The translations under genes and the position numbers were made by a program. This document shows, piece by piece, positions 35,895-42,867 of a stretch of 42,867 nt of DNA; position 1 is the stretch's first letter, and each line of letters starts with the position of its first letter. This DNA is from an uncultured Pelagibacteraceae bacterium (GTDB lineage Bacteria; Pseudomonadota; Alphaproteobacteria; Pelagibacterales; Pelagibacteraceae). The stretch covers positions 30,001 to 72,867 of the forward strand of contig CACIRJ010000006.1 of NCBI GenBank assembly GCA_902588975.1, written 5' to 3'. The notes below the pieces were generated by a model that saw only the letters and a program-made list of their open reading frames with translations, searched no databases and had not been told where the DNA came from.

Positions 35895-36823
35895 ACTGGA
35901 TTACAAAAGCTTTAAGTTTTGGTGAAAAAATCAAACGAGTTTTAAAAAAAAGACCTTCAAAAGAAGATATAGCAAACTCTGACTGGACAAGTTGTTGCAA
36001 AGGTCCAATTTTAAAAAAAGAACTTGAGGAAAATTTATGGGTTTGTAACTCGTGTGGTAAACATCATAGAATTAATTGTCGACAAAGATTTGACATTATT
36101 TTTGGAAAAAATGCTTACGAAATAATTGATACACCCATTCCAGCGGAAGACCCTCTTCAATGGATCGATACCAAGTCATATAAAGATAGATTAAAATCTG
36201 CACGAAAAAAAACTAATCAGAATTCAGCTGTGATGATTGCTAAAGGAAGAATAAATGGAGTAGAAGTAACAGCAGGAGCTATTAATTTTGAGTTTATTGG
36301 TGGCTCTGTTGGTGCAGCGGAAGGTGAAGCAATTATTTATGGTGTTCAACACGCTATTGACAATCAAACACCATTTGTTTTCTTTCCTTGTGGTGGAGGA
36401 CAAAGAATGTTTGAGTCTCCGATTGCCCTTGCAAATATGACAAGAACTACCCTTGCTATTAATGAACTTAAAAAAAATAATCTTCCTTATTTAGTTTGTT
36501 TTACAGATCCAACAGCTGGTGGAATTACTGCATCTTTTGCGATGTTAGGCGACATTCATTTTGCTGAACCTGGTTGTTTAATAGCCTTTGCAGGAAAAAG
36601 AGTTATACAAGCAACAGTTAAAGAAGAGCTTAGCTCAGACTTTCAGACGTCTGAGTTCGTCGAAAAGCATGGATTTGTAGACAGAATTGTTGAACGAAAA
36701 GATTTAAAAACCGAAATAAGCTTACTATTATCAATATTGTTAAAAAAAGATAACGCGGTAAATGAAAATCAAATAAATGAAACTTCAGACAATATTGAAC
36801 CGCTTGCAAAAGCTGCATCCTAA
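35891..36823 (+). CDS. accD: Acetyl-CoA carboxylase carboxyltransferase subunit beta, divergent
   Basis: The 310-residue AccD partner of AccA (13.2 kb). The N-terminal zinc ribbon is altered: the second pair CNSC (52-55) is normal, but the first CxxC has become adjacent cysteines C35-C36 with a two-residue contraction before KKELEE. The carboxyltransferase core keeps TDPTAGGITASFAMLGD, EPGCLIAFAG and GGxRMxE, but the usual SASGGARMQEG reads PCGGGQRMFES (166-176) and MGSVVGEK reads VGAAEGEA. The gene retains its ancestral trpA-accD-folC context. The last 47 nt also encode the start of folC in another frame. Confidence 0.9.
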   Translation: MNWITKALSFGEKIKRVLKKRPSKEDIANSDWTSCCKGPILKKELEENLWVCNSCGKHHRINCRQRFDIIFGKNAYEIIDTPIPAEDPLQWIDTKSYKDRLKSARKKTNQNSAVMIAKGRINGVEVTAGAINFEFIGGSVGAAEGEAIIYGVQHAIDNQTPFVFFPCGGGQRMFESPIALANMTRTTLAINELKKNNLPYLVCFTDPTAGGITASFAMLGDIHFAEPGCLIAFAGKRVIQATVKEELSSDFQTSEFVEKHGFVDRIVERKDLKTEISLLLSILLKKDNAVNENQINETSDNIEPLAKAAS

Positions 36824-38042
36824 AGAAATCGACCTAAGTTTAGATAGAGTTAAAAATCTTTGTAAAAAATTAGGTGATCCTCAAAAAAAATTAAAATATA
36901 TATCTGTAGTTGGAACAAATGGAAAGTATTCAACTATACAAGCAGTAAGATCAATTTTAAAAACAGCCAATATAGAGTGTAATTTTTATACCAGTCCACA
37001 TATTCAAAAAATTAATGAGAGATTTATTTTTAATGACAAAGAAATATCTGACGATAACTTGTCTAAGTTATTAATAGAAGTCGAAAATGTTAATAATGGA
37101 GAACAAATAACTTATTTCGAAATACTAACTGCAGCATTTTTTTATCATGCAAGTAAATTTAAAGATAAAATAAATATTATAGAAAGTGGTTTATTTCACA
37201 GATTTGATGCAACAAATATTATTGATACTAATTTATCTAGTATTGTTACTTCAATAGGTTTAGATCATTTAGATTGGTTACCAAAAAATGAGCAAAATAT
37301 TGAAAAAATTGTTTATGAAAAAACCTCATCCTTACTAAATTCTACTATTGTAGTTAGCAAACAAAGCTCGAATGAAACCTTAAATTTAATAAAAAAAACT
37401 ATTAATAATAATCAATCAAAAAAAATCATTTATAAAGATGATTTTAATTATTCATTAAGTGAGAATGGTTTTATTTATTATGAAGACGAATATGGTGGTT
37501 TAAAATTACCAAAACCAAACCTATTAGGTAATTTTCAAATTGACAATTGTGCGACAGCTATTGCTACAGTAAGAAATTTACAACTAGGAGTAAAAGATGA
37601 AAATATTAAAGAAGGTATTACCAAGATAAAAAGTATTGCAAGACTTCAAGAAATTAAATCTGGTAAACTAAAAAAAATTTGTAAAAATAATAAGTTGTAT
37701 TTAGATGGTTCTCATAATCCTTTAGGAGCAAAAGTTTTGAATGAATATTTAAATACTCTTGATTGTAAAAAACATTTAATACTTGGGATGATGTCAAACA
37801 AAGATCATGAAGAATATTTAAGCTACTTTAATAATATATCTTCCATAACAACTATTGATATTCCAAACCAACCAAATGCAATAAGTGGGGAAGATTTAAA
37901 AAAAAAACTAAATAAATATCCTAATATTATTTACAAAAAATCTATTGAAGAAGCTCTTAAAACTCTTAATCCAGAGAAAGATGATTTAATAATGATAACT
38001 GGGTCTTTATATCTTGCTGGTGAGCTACTTAATTTGAATTAA
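36777..38042 (+). CDS. folC: Dihydrofolate/folylpolyglutamate synthase
   Basis: A 421-residue Mur-ligase-family enzyme adding glutamate to (dihydro)folate. The start inside accD is supported by the protein: ILNRLQKLHPKEIDLSLDRV is the conserved FolC N-terminus, so the 47-nt overlap is genuine. The P-loop GTNGKGST reads GTNGKYST with Tyr at 51, and EVGLGGRLDATN reads ESGLFHRFDATN. Other motifs are retained: TSPHIQKINERF, DHLDWL, EKT for the carbamylated-Lys EKAG block, and DGSHNPLGAKVL. It is probably functional with an altered nucleotide pocket. It ends with a 4-nt overlap against convergent trxA. Confidence 0.9.
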   Translation: MKLQTILNRLQKLHPKEIDLSLDRVKNLCKKLGDPQKKLKYISVVGTNGKYSTIQAVRSILKTANIECNFYTSPHIQKINERFIFNDKEISDDNLSKLLIEVENVNNGEQITYFEILTAAFFYHASKFKDKINIIESGLFHRFDATNIIDTNLSSIVTSIGLDHLDWLPKNEQNIEKIVYEKTSSLLNSTIVVSKQSSNETLNLIKKTINNNQSKKIIYKDDFNYSLSENGFIYYEDEYGGLKLPKPNLLGNFQIDNCATAIATVRNLQLGVKDENIKEGITKIKSIARLQEIKSGKLKKICKNNKLYLDGSHNPLGAKVLNEYLNTLDCKKHLILGMMSNKDHEEYLSYFNNISSITTIDIPNQPNAISGEDLKKKLNKYPNIIYKKSIEEALKTLNPEKDDLIMITGSLYLAGELLNLN

Positions 38043-38359
38043 ATATTTTCTTTTATAAAAGCAACAATATCGCTCTTTGGTGTAGCTCCAACTTTAGTTG
38101 CTTTTAACTCTCCACCTTTAAATAAAAGCATTGTTGGAATTCCTCGAACACCATACTTGGTAGGCATGTTAGGTTCTGAATCTATGTCATGTTTTGCAAT
38201 GACAATATCATTTGCCATCTCCTCTGAAATTTCTTCTAAAATTGGCCCAACCATTTTACAAGGTCCGCACCATTCAGCCCAAAAATCTACTAAAACAGGT
38301 TTCTCATTTTTTAAAACTTGTTCTTCAAATTTTTCGTCTGTAACTTTTAATGTTGCCAT
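38039..38359 (-). CDS. trxA: Thioredoxin
   Basis: A 106-residue classical thioredoxin, the general disulfide reductant of the cytoplasm. The active site WCGPC is at 30-34 in DFWAEWCGPCKMVGPIL, and the cis-Pro is in GIPTMLLFKGG. Location beside folC is common in Alphaproteobacteria, where addA and addB usually lie on the other side; those are not found here, and a different nuclease group follows. The start is separated from the sbcB stop by 66 nt. Confidence 0.97.
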   Translation of the reverse strand: MATLKVTDEKFEEQVLKNEKPVLVDFWAEWCGPCKMVGPILEEISEEMANDIVIAKHDIDSEPNMPTKYGVRGIPTMLLFKGGELKATKVGATPKSDIVAFIKENI

Positions 38360-38404
38360 AAGCTTTATATATAAATTAAAATTTTTTTATCAATAGTTAA
38401 AAGA

Positions 38405-38436
38405 AAAATGTTAAAATTATCCACATTAAACATTTT
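38405..38436 (-). terminator. Weak terminator-like hairpin at the end of sbcB
   Basis: Reverse strand: AAAATGTT and AACATTTT form an 8-bp, almost all-AT stem around the sbcB stop codon, followed by TTCTTTT. Stability is low, so this could equally be a chance repeat in AT-rich DNA. The loop contains TTATCCACA, the DnaA-box consensus, when read on the plus strand (38417-38425). Confidence 0.25.
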
Positions 38437-39859
38437 CATACTTTTTTTGTATTGACATTGCATATTCATTAAATTCATCTAGTAATGCAAGTTTTTCATT
38501 ATCATTCTCATTAGTATATTTTTCTCTTAGTGTATCAATTTCTGTGTAGAGTGTAGGAATTGTCCACCATTTTTCTTTTTTTTCACTTAAAATCCGCTTT
38601 GCGATTTCTCGTTTTATTGTTTTAAGCATGCTCTCTGGGAGAACGTCGGGAGCCTCTTGAAAAATAATTTTTTTTCCAAATCCCACTAAACGATCATCAT
38701 CAAATTTATCTAGTAAATTAAGTTTATCTTTCCATGGTGCTGCATGCCAAGCAGGAAATAAGGCAGTATCTTTGTTTGATGTAAATTTAGTATAAATACT
38801 TTCTTCAGCATATATATCTTCTTGTGTTTTAGATTGTTCTTTTTCTTCAGCTACTTCTCTTAATGCATGAAGTATATTTTGAGAAAATTTTTCGTTATTT
38901 TTAATTATATCTGCTCTTTTATTAATTAACGATTTATCCATCACATTGTAAGGTTCTGCTTGCATACCGTATTTAGCATCTACAATAATCGGAGCCTTGT
39001 TAGATCTAATAGTTCTTAAAAATTTAGGAGACTTTTTCATTTCAACTTTTAGCTCATTTATCGATAAATTTAATAGAGGTTCTACATCAATCCTTAAGTC
39101 GAATGCATAATACCAGCCGGCATATATTGGATGCATACAATATTTTTGGTGAAGAGGTGCAACTAGATGAAGTCTAGATTTACCATAGTAATATTCATTT
39201 AAAGTAATAATTTCCCCTTTCTTAATTATGGTTTCAGTATCAGATTTATTTGCAGTTTTAAAAAAAGATTCCCAAGTCTCTGGTTGTTTTTTTTTGACAA
39301 TGTTTAAAACTTTAGCAGTCATTATACTATCACTTAAAGCGCTATGGGCATCTGTTGAGTCAATACCTTGCATTCTAGCTAAAGATTCTAATTTAAATAC
39401 TGCATTATTTTTTTCATTAAATTCTACTTCTAAAATTGAAGGATCTATTGCATAAGCTGCACGAGCAATATTAATACCATCATGTCTTTTATTGGGAGCA
39501 GCATTTGTAAGATATGGATATCTAATCCCTTTAAAAAACTCTTTTCTTATCATTTCATCGTCAAATCCAATATTAGACCAACCAAGAAATACAGCAGGAC
39601 TCCATTTTTTAAATATTTTTTCAACTTCTGCTAACATTTGATAATGAGAAAGATTAGTTTGAGTTAATTGCTTTATAGATGTTTTATTTACAATAAGTGC
39701 CATGGCCTGAAAGATTTCTCCTTCAGGTAAACTGCATCTTAAGTTAAATCTGTCTTTCTCTTTAAAGTTTTCATCAACTAAAACTCCACCAATTTCAATG
39801 ATGCTCCCGAAGTCAGTGCTTGCACTCGATGATTCTATGTCCCAAATTGCTAAATTCAT
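38426..39859 (-). CDS. sbcB: Exodeoxyribonuclease I-like (SbcB family)
   Basis: A 477-residue DnaQ-type DEDDh exonuclease resembling ExoI, which degrades single-stranded DNA 3' to 5'. Exo I is D7 and E9 (IWDIESSS). Exo II is in GWSNIGFDDEMI, HDGINIARAAYAIDP matches the ExoI block, and Exo III reads DAHSALSDSIMTAKVL. The C-terminal ExoI-specific region (about 215-470) includes HPIYAGWYYAFDL and FPAWHAAPWKDKL. It lies beside two further DNA-repair nucleases on the same strand. The first 15 residues differ somewhat from enterobacterial ExoI. Confidence 0.85.
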   Translation of the reverse strand: MNLAIWDIESSSASTDFGSIIEIGGVLVDENFKEKDRFNLRCSLPEGEIFQAMALIVNKTSIKQLTQTNLSHYQMLAEVEKIFKKWSPAVFLGWSNIGFDDEMIRKEFFKGIRYPYLTNAAPNKRHDGINIARAAYAIDPSILEVEFNEKNNAVFKLESLARMQGIDSTDAHSALSDSIMTAKVLNIVKKKQPETWESFFKTANKSDTETIIKKGEIITLNEYYYGKSRLHLVAPLHQKYCMHPIYAGWYYAFDLRIDVEPLLNLSINELKVEMKKSPKFLRTIRSNKAPIIVDAKYGMQAEPYNVMDKSLINKRADIIKNNEKFSQNILHALREVAEEKEQSKTQEDIYAEESIYTKFTSNKDTALFPAWHAAPWKDKLNLLDKFDDDRLVGFGKKIIFQEAPDVLPESMLKTIKREIAKRILSEKKEKWWTIPTLYTEIDTLREKYTNENDNEKLALLDEFNEYAMSIQKKYENV

Positions 39860-39983
39860 AATTTTATCCTCAAATTAGCTAATATTTTATGGGTTTTTGG
39901 AAAGTTTTTTAAAGACTTAACCATTAGCATATAAACGATTAGCTCAGGTATTAATAACTCTTTTATGGATAGGTTAAATAAAG
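39860..39983. other. Spacer between sbcB and the MGME1-like gene
   Basis: A 124-nt AT-rich gap between two minus-strand genes. I see no RNA gene or ORF beyond a seven-codon fragment, and no clear hairpin with a T-run. It may hold the sbcB promoter, but no box pair is convincing. Confidence 0.4.
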
Positions 39984-40670
39984 TCAAGATATATTATTCA
40001 ATTCGTAAAACTTTTTAACCCTTCCTAAAAATAAATTTTGATACATTTCTAATTCTGCTCCTTCAATTTTAAATTCTTGGAATAAAATATCTTTAGTACA
40101 TAATAATATTATTCCTGCTTTCATTTTGGTTCCATGAACAACATCATGAGCTAAAGTGTATGCTCCTAATTGTAGGAAGTAATCTTGTATATATTCACTT
40201 TTCTTAACTTTGTTCGCTTGTTTGAAATCTATTACGACGGGATTACCTTGATAAACACCAATAAGATCAGCGGTTCCAGCGTACTGTTCTGGATAATATA
40301 GAGTTTCTTCCATTCCATATATTTCCTCTAATTTTCCATTAATTCCTTTTTCTATAATTTCTTTAGCCATATTTTTATAAAGTTCATTACTTTCAAAAAA
40401 ACTATCATTAATTCTACCTCGCAAGTAATTTTCAATGTATGAATGAAGATTATTTCCACGAGTTGAAGCTTCAGTTTTTATTCTTGTAGCCTCTTTATGA
40501 CCTACTCTCTCTTTCCAGTTTGCTAGTGCAGCTTTTTCCTCTTCAGACTTTGTTGCACTTAGTATTGTTGTTACACTTGGTAGCTTATTATCTCCCAATA
40601 AGTACTTTCTGTAACCATCTTCTAAAGATCTAGAAGACTTTGGATAATTAAATTTGTTGCTCCACTTCAT
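39984..40670 (-). CDS. PD-(D/E)XK exonuclease resembling mitochondrial MGME1
   Basis: A 228-residue nuclease. The pattern LPSVTTILSAT (30-40), NWKERVG, RGNNLHSYIENYL (71-83), YAGTADLIGVY (130-140, D135), VVIDFKQ (146-151, D148/K150) and the QLGAY helix (168-172) follows the order seen in MGME1, the mitochondrial single-strand exonuclease that trims replication flaps, and in related phage exonucleases. Catalytic Asp, Asp and Lys are present. It is 8 nt after rmuC and probably co-transcribed. Role in recombination or DNA-end trimming is inferred from family and neighbours; a phage-derived origin is also possible. Confidence 0.78.
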   Translation of the reverse strand: MKWSNKFNYPKSSRSLEDGYRKYLLGDNKLPSVTTILSATKSEEEKAALANWKERVGHKEATRIKTEASTRGNNLHSYIENYLRGRINDSFFESNELYKNMAKEIIEKGINGKLEEIYGMEETLYYPEQYAGTADLIGVYQGNPVVIDFKQANKVKKSEYIQDYFLQLGAYTLAHDVVHGTKMKAGIILLCTKDILFQEFKIEGAELEMYQNLFLGRVKKFYELNNIS

Positions 40671-40678
40671 TCATTTTT

Positions 40679-41782
40679 TTATGAAACTTTTCTTTTTTCA
40701 ACTTGTCCGTAGCTGCTTATTGGTGATGGTGTGTCTGGATCTGGATCATTATCATCATTTGGATTTTTTATAGAATCGATACTTCTATTAATTGCTCTTG
40801 CATCTTTACCAAAACTATCAACGACTGACATAGCTTCCTCTAATTTTTTTCTTAAAACTAAAACATTATTAAAATGCATATTAAATCTTGTACTTATTTT
40901 CTTTAGATGATCGTATATTTCTGATGCATGTTTTTTAATTCTTAAACTTTGAAAACCCATATGCAAAGATTGTAAATAGCCAGATAAATTGTTTGGGCCC
41001 ATAATAGTTACTTTATATTTCTTCATTAATTCTTGGGTTAATAATTCTTTTGTTGAAGGATCTTGGTAGTTAGCTAACTCTAAAAATAAACTTTCAGTTG
41101 GAGCATAAACAATTGCAAAGTCAACAGTTTTTGGAGGAACTATATATTTTTCGTTAACACTTTTTGCCTTTTCTTTAAAAGCTCTTGCAAGTTTAGTTCT
41201 AGCTTCAGCCATAGCTTTTTTATCATCTTGTTGATGTGCATCTTGGATGGCCTTATATCTCTCAACAGGAAAATGGCTATCTACTGGGACCAATACACCA
41301 TCTTGAAGTTTGATTGCAAATTCAACATTTTCGCTTGTGTCTTCTTTCATTTTTACGTTTGATGAATATTGTGATGATGGCAAAAGATCTTTGATTAAAG
41401 ACCCTAGACTAAATTCAGCTAAGGTTCCATATTTTTTTACACCTGCCAATATTTGGTTAATTCCTTTTTGACTTTCGCTTAAATTTTCAACTTGAGAATT
41501 AAATGCAGCTACTTTTTCGTCTACTTTAGTTAACGCACCACTCATATCTTTTGCAATCTCTTTGGTCATGCTTCCGAAAGAAGCGGTGAAATCTCTTGTA
41601 ATATCTTTAGACATTGAGCCAAAAGATTCATTTAAAGAGTTTTTTAAATTTAATATTTCTATTTGAAATTTTTCAATTGAATCATCAGTCTTATTTATAG
41701 AGCGAGATTTTACTTGAAAATACAAAATTATAAGAGAGATAATTATTAATACAAAAAACAAAACTAATATGAAGAAGTCCAT
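40679..41782 (-). CDS. rmuC: DNA recombination protein RmuC
   Basis: A 367-residue RmuC-family protein. An N-terminal membrane helix (about 3-22) is followed by a coiled-coil (25-115) with two near-duplicate segments around ITRDFTASFGSMTKEI and the preceding SFGSMSKDI. The C-terminal RmuC nuclease-like core (about 125-340) has LLPSSQYSSNVKM, VEFAIKLQDGVLVPVDSHFP, VDFAIVYAPTESLFLE and IMGPNNLSGYLQSLHMG. RmuC limits DNA inversion between short repeats and is predicted to be a PD-(D/E)XK-like nuclease. It is first of the rmuC / MGME1-like / sbcB series. Confidence 0.93.
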   Translation of the reverse strand: MDFFILVLFFVLIIISLIILYFQVKSRSINKTDDSIEKFQIEILNLKNSLNESFGSMSKDITRDFTASFGSMTKEIAKDMSGALTKVDEKVAAFNSQVENLSESQKGINQILAGVKKYGTLAEFSLGSLIKDLLPSSQYSSNVKMKEDTSENVEFAIKLQDGVLVPVDSHFPVERYKAIQDAHQQDDKKAMAEARTKLARAFKEKAKSVNEKYIVPPKTVDFAIVYAPTESLFLELANYQDPSTKELLTQELMKKYKVTIMGPNNLSGYLQSLHMGFQSLRIKKHASEIYDHLKKISTRFNMHFNNVLVLRKKLEEAMSVVDSFGKDARAINRSIDSIKNPNDDNDPDPDTPSPISSYGQVEKRKVS

Positions 41783-41832
41783 AAGATTTAAGATATTCGT
41801 AAAATTAATTAAATCAACATATTTAATGAAGG

Positions 41833-41861
41833 TTGAAAATTTATTTCAAAGGGAATATCTT
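41833..41861 (+). promoter_or_regulatory. Candidate promoter of the ATPase gene with palindrome
   Basis: TTGAAA (41833-41838), 17-nt spacer, TATCTT (41856-41861), ahead of an ATG at 41871. The -35 is also the left arm of a dyad TTGAAA-N5-TTTCAA (41833-41849), which could be an operator or chance. Confidence 0.35.
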
Positions 41862-41870
41862 TAATCAAAT

Positions 41871-42867
41871 ATGACAATTAAATCAAAAAAAAATAGAGAC
41901 CAAAATCTAGAAAATATAAAAAAAAACAAGTTTTATCCCAATTTACGTAACAAAATTAAAAGTTTAGTTATTGAAAATTTTAAAGGTTATGCACAAGAGA
42001 CAAAAATAAATTTTTCACCTACAATTAATTTGTTTTATGGGAAAAATAGTTCTGGAAAAAGTTCTATTATTCAATCATTAAGATTATTAAAACAAAGTTT
42101 ATTAGTTCTGGGCCCTCCAGTCCCATTTGTTCTTATTCCACCTTCCTATACAAGGGTCACAGGGTCTCTAAATTTTCAAGAAGGGTTAGAAGGAATTATT
42201 AATTCAAAAGATCTTAATAAAAAATTAAAACTAGGTATGTCATCATATGGTGGTATTGATCAGTCCAACGGCAAAAAAAGAGCCTCTAGATATCTTGTTC
42301 ATTCATTTAAACATCAAAACGATGAATTAAATGTTAATCAAATTCAATTCGGTAGAAACTTATTGTCTGAGGAAGATTATAAGGAAACTTTATTTAGTAA
42401 ATTTGACTTAAAATTTAAAAAAAAATATATGAAGAGAGGTTCAAATATTGCAAGTCTTTTAGTTCAATTAAGTAGAAGTCCAATTTTTAATTTTAATTTT
42501 AATATTAAAGGAAGGGTAGATGATCCTAATACACCAAAAGATGAGCTTTTATATGATGAACTTGATGTGAAAAATAGTACTTTTGAGTTAAGTTCAATAA
42601 ACTACGTTCATAAAACAATTTTAAAAGATATTAAAAAATACAGAAATCAAATCTTAGAAATAATTAAAAGAGCAAAAAAATCTATTTATGGTGTTGATCC
42701 TATTAAAATAAGAGAGTTAACTGGAAAACAGAAAGATAAAAGGACAGGTGAGAAAATTTTATCTGAAGGTAGATTTTCATACATCCCAAATAAAGAATTA
42801 ATTAAACTTGAAAAATTTGTAAACTCCAAATCTTTTTTATCAGAAAAATCTTTTATTAAATTTTTTA
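41871..42867 (+). CDS. AAA/ABC-type ATPase, partial (runs off the right edge)
   Basis: An open frame of 332 codons without a stop at the window end. The N-terminus has the SMC/RecF-like layout: KIKSLVIENFKGYAQETKINF is an N-terminal strand pair, followed by Walker A in FYGKNSSGKSSIIQSLRLLKQS. The rest is Lys-rich with no motif I can name; Walker B and the signature would lie beyond the edge. The GKNSSGKSS plus LLKQS pattern resembles AAA_15/DUF3696-type ATPases, many of which are accessory genes in defence or repair. It is divergent from rmuC by 88 nt. Function unknown. Confidence 0.8.
   Translation, partial: MTIKSKKNRDQNLENIKKNKFYPNLRNKIKSLVIENFKGYAQETKINFSPTINLFYGKNSSGKSSIIQSLRLLKQSLLVLGPPVPFVLIPPSYTRVTGSLNFQEGLEGIINSKDLNKKLKLGMSSYGGIDQSNGKKRASRYLVHSFKHQNDELNVNQIQFGRNLLSEEDYKETLFSKFDLKFKKKYMKRGSNIASLLVQLSRSPIFNFNFNIKGRVDDPNTPKDELLYDELDVKNSTFELSSINYVHKTILKDIKKYRNQILEIIKRAKKSIYGVDPIKIRELTGKQKDKRTGEKILSEGRFSYIPNKELIKLEKFVNSKSFLSEKSFIKFF

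Noticed and set aside
38417..38425. Perfect DnaA box TTATCCACA near sbcB
   Set aside because: Single copy in the spacer; another copy occurs by chance in lysC coding (7641-7649). No cluster of boxes, no dnaA or origin-type genes, so no origin is called.
39860..39983. Small RNA or ORF between sbcB and the MGME1-like gene
   Set aside because: Only a seven-codon frame and no stable hairpin; nothing to support a gene.

Overview
The window is a gene-dense, strongly AT-rich piece of an alphaproteobacterial chromosome. The 16S rRNA (minus strand at the left end) has the helix sequences and 3' tail typical of the marine SAR11 clade (Pelagibacterales). The gene orders are alphaproteobacterial: ffs-dnaX-ybaB-recR, cycM next to kdsB-pheA, cmk-rpsA-ihfB, pyrF-trpF-trpB-trpA-accD-folC, and a GcrA regulator. 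Spacers are nearly absent, overlaps are frequent, and lysine, isoleucine and asparagine dominate the proteins, all as expected of a streamlined oligotroph. I see no insertion sequence, prophage, integrase or CRISPR array.

Layout. Positions 1-1865 (minus) hold the 5' part of an rRNA operon: 16S, tRNA-Ile(GAT), tRNA-Ala(TGC); the 23S would lie beyond the left edge. Positions 1866-2137 are the rRNA leader and promoter. An M23 envelope peptidase (plus) then meets a minus-strand operon lysC-ispG-prfA-prmC-DUF4167. Next come ubiG (+), DUF1178 and argJ (-), secA (+), accA (-), glcB (+). The block 16.6-20.8 kb (minus) is ffs/dnaX-ybaB-recR and kdsB-pheA. It is followed by cycM (+), argD-argF (-), gcrA (+), and a SHOCT protein with an NDUFA9-like protein (-).

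From 25.47 to 38.04 kb, 14 plus-strand genes are packed head to tail with no gap above 7 nt: rnd, kdsD, lptC, lptB, aroA, cmk, rpsA, ihfB, pyrF, trpF, trpB, trpA, accD, folC. They cover LPS export, the shikimate and tryptophan branches, nucleotide supply, translation and fatty-acid synthesis. At the right end trxA and a DNA-nuclease group (sbcB-like ExoI, an MGME1-like PD-(D/E)XK exonuclease, RmuC) are on the minus strand. A divergent AAA/ABC-type ATPase is cut by the window edge.

Most notable: the trpF/trpB/trpA/accD/folC block sits in its ancestral position with intact frames, but its proteins carry changes at residues that are near-invariant in their families. TrpB keeps the PLP lysine but replaces the catalytic Glu with Asp, the PLP-nitrogen Ser with Cys, and much of the carboxylate loop. 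TrpA and TrpB have jointly lost both partners of the inter-subunit Asp56-Lys167 salt bridge. AccD has a collapsed first zinc knuckle, AccA has gained a C-terminal membrane segment, and Cmk and FolC have altered P-loops. These could be lineage-wide SAR11 peculiarities or signs of changed function. Only comparison with other genomes can tell.
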